NCBI GenBank assembly: GCA_014859965.1
Contig: JACZKQ010000074.1
Location: forward strand, 124,001-188,000
From: Phycisphaerae bacterium
GTDB taxonomy: Bacteria; Planctomycetota; Phycisphaerae; Sedimentisphaerales; Anaerohalosphaeraceae
Direction of reading: 5' to 3'
DNA: 64,000 nucleotides
Shown: positions 63,053-64,000 of the stretch, one piece after another
Position numbering within the stretch: position 1 is the stretch's first letter
Layout: every line of letters begins with the position of its first letter
Position numbers and translations under genes: made by a program
The notes under the pieces: generated by a model
What the model saw: the letters and a program-made list of their open reading frames with translations, nothing else
What the model was told of the DNA's origin: nothing
The model's database searches: none

Positions 63053-64000
63053 TCAAGACGGTCTCCCGGATTGTCTCACCGTTTCGATCATGGCACGGAT
63101 ATTTTCAGCCGGCGTATCCGGCGCCAGCGTGCAGCCTGAACTGAGTACGAACCGGGTTCTGCCATGCGACTTAACCTTGTTCAGGAGGTGTGACGTCTCA
63201 TCGGCGACCTGCTCCGGCGTACCTCGCTGCAAAACCGACACCGGATCAAGATTGCCCCACAATGCGATTTCCGCCCCGACCTGTTCCACAGCACGGGAAA
63301 TGTCAACTCGAGAATCAATCTCAAGGACATCACAGCCCGCTTGCGACATCTCTTTAAGAATATGCGATGTGTCGCCGCAAATGTGCAGCGACAGCAATGC
63401 GCCGCATTGGCTTCTTATCTCCTGAAACATTCTTTGCTGGGCGGGCATTGCGATCTTGCAGTACATCCGGTGCCCCACAAGACCCGCCACCGAGTCGCCG
63501 GTGCTCAGCATGTCCGCTCCCGCACGCGCCAGACCAATCGCGTAGGAGACCGCGTATTCGATGCAGCGATCGAGAAGCGCATCGACAAAACCCGGCTCGT
63601 CAATCGCTTTCACCATGAAGGCCTCCATGCCCATGAGGGCTGACGCCAATGAAAATGGGGACTGGTCGAAACAGCCGACAATGAATACGTCTCTGCCGAG
63701 CCGCTCTTTGACGATCGACAGTGCCTTACACATCAGCGAAAACCGGCCCTGAACGCGCGGCTCCACCGGGGGTATTTTTCTGATGTCCGAAAGTCGCTGC
63801 ACCAGCGGCCCTCCGACGCCGGACATTGGCTGATTGTCATCGGCGAAACCTGTCCTGGCCCCCATAGCCTCAGCGGTAACCCACGTGTCCGCCGATAACC
63901 ACACCGCATCCGGTTGAAATGCCTCGTAGTAGCTTATCACGCAGGAAGCCAGTTTCTCCGCATCCAGCGTGTACTCGCGCATCGACACACCGGCCCGCTT
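63053..64000 (-). CDS. Uroporphyrinogen decarboxylase-family protein, second copy (5'-partial)
   Basis: The frame is open to the right window edge, so the N-terminus is missing; 315 residues are visible. It shows the URO-D barrel pattern AWLSADTWVTAEAMG-like start (here AVWLSADTWVTAEAMG), DVFIVGCFDQSPFSLASAL, LSLHICGDTSHILKEM, VLEIDSRVDIS, ALWGNLDPVSVL and FVLSSGCTLAPDTPAENI. The His-x-Cys-Gly metal site and the late Cys (SSGCTLAPDTP) match zinc-binding MtaA/CmuA-type methyltransferases. It is only distantly similar to the copy at 60584. It lies 88 bases upstream of the epimerase and probably heads or continues the operon beyond the window. Confidence 0.88.
   Translation of the reverse strand, partial: KRAGVSMREYTLDAEKLASCVISYYEAFQPDAVWLSADTWVTAEAMGARTGFADDNQPMSGVGGPLVQRLSDIRKIPPVEPRVQGRFSLMCKALSIVKERLGRDVFIVGCFDQSPFSLASALMGMEAFMVKAIDEPGFVDALLDRCIEYAVSYAIGLARAGADMLSTGDSVAGLVGHRMYCKIAMPAQQRMFQEIRSQCGALLSLHICGDTSHILKEMSQAGCDVLEIDSRVDISRAVEQVGAEIALWGNLDPVSVLQRGTPEQVADETSHLLNKVKSHGRTRFVLSSGCTLAPDTPAENIRAMIETVRQSGRPS

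Noticed and set aside
60584-64000. Haem-biosynthetic uroporphyrinogen decarboxylase (hemE)
   Set aside because: The sequences lack the HemE N-terminal signature and sit in a sugar operon; the His-x-Cys-Gly metal site of the second copy fits the MtaA/CmuA branch.

Overview
The window looks like a chromosomal fragment of a Planctomycetota bacterium, most likely of the class Phycisphaerae. This is inferred from a giant surface protein with type I dockerin-like repeats, a second dockerin protein with the paired-cysteine pattern common in that group, golvesin/PKD mosaic proteins, and MtaA/CmuA-like uroporphyrinogen decarboxylase homologs inside a sugar operon. No rRNA, tRNA, CRISPR array, insertion sequence or phage gene was recognised.

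Region 1 (1-18145, + strand) is one giant gene, open at the left window edge (at least 5711 residues), followed after 9 bases by a small secreted dockerin protein. The giant protein is a mosaic: a 7-residue tandem repeat, beta-solenoid-like stretches, a C-type lectin domain, about 1070 residues of coiled coil, a seven-bladed FG-GAP propeller apparently nested in a PKD domain, cadherin-like and Ig-like domains, and dockerin-like calcium repeats.

Region 2 (18360-58958, almost all + strand) is an exopolysaccharide synthesis and export locus. It holds an outer-membrane export lipoprotein (Wza/OPX), a PAP2 phosphatase, a Wzm/Wzt ABC exporter, an ATP-grasp enzyme, seven glycosyltransferases plus an Alg14/Alg13-type split enzyme, an O-antigen polymerase/ligase-like membrane protein, three tandem CapK-type adenylate-forming enzymes, a CapA-like protein, a methyltransferase, a degenerate nucleotidyltransferase with a left-handed beta-helix, a Wzc-type co-polymerase/tyrosine kinase, and an initiating phosphoglycosyltransferase with an unusual N-terminal fusion. 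A LuxR-type DNA-binding protein closes the block. Embedded in the locus are three consecutive secreted proteins (26010-36524) built from golvesin/xanthan-lyase-type carbohydrate-binding modules and PKD domains. The last two share an unrecognised two-part domain with invariant His and Cys motifs that may be a split caspase-fold peptidase. A single minus-strand gene (20718-22178) encodes a secreted beta-helix protein that could act on the polysaccharide.

Region 3 (59157-64000, - strand) is a translationally coupled carbohydrate operon: an MFS sugar porter, a uroporphyrinogen decarboxylase-family protein, an AGE-family epimerase, and a second uroporphyrinogen decarboxylase-family protein that runs off the right edge.

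Inferred working model: a lipid-linked glycan is started by the phosphoglycosyltransferase, extended by the transferases, possibly decorated by CapK/ATP-grasp/CapA, and exported through the ABC transporter and/or the Wzc-Wza apparatus. The golvesin/PKD proteins, and perhaps the giant adhesin, may then organise or mature the matrix outside the cell. The mixture of ABC-dependent and Wzy-type parts, with no Wzx flippase in view, leaves the export route unresolved.
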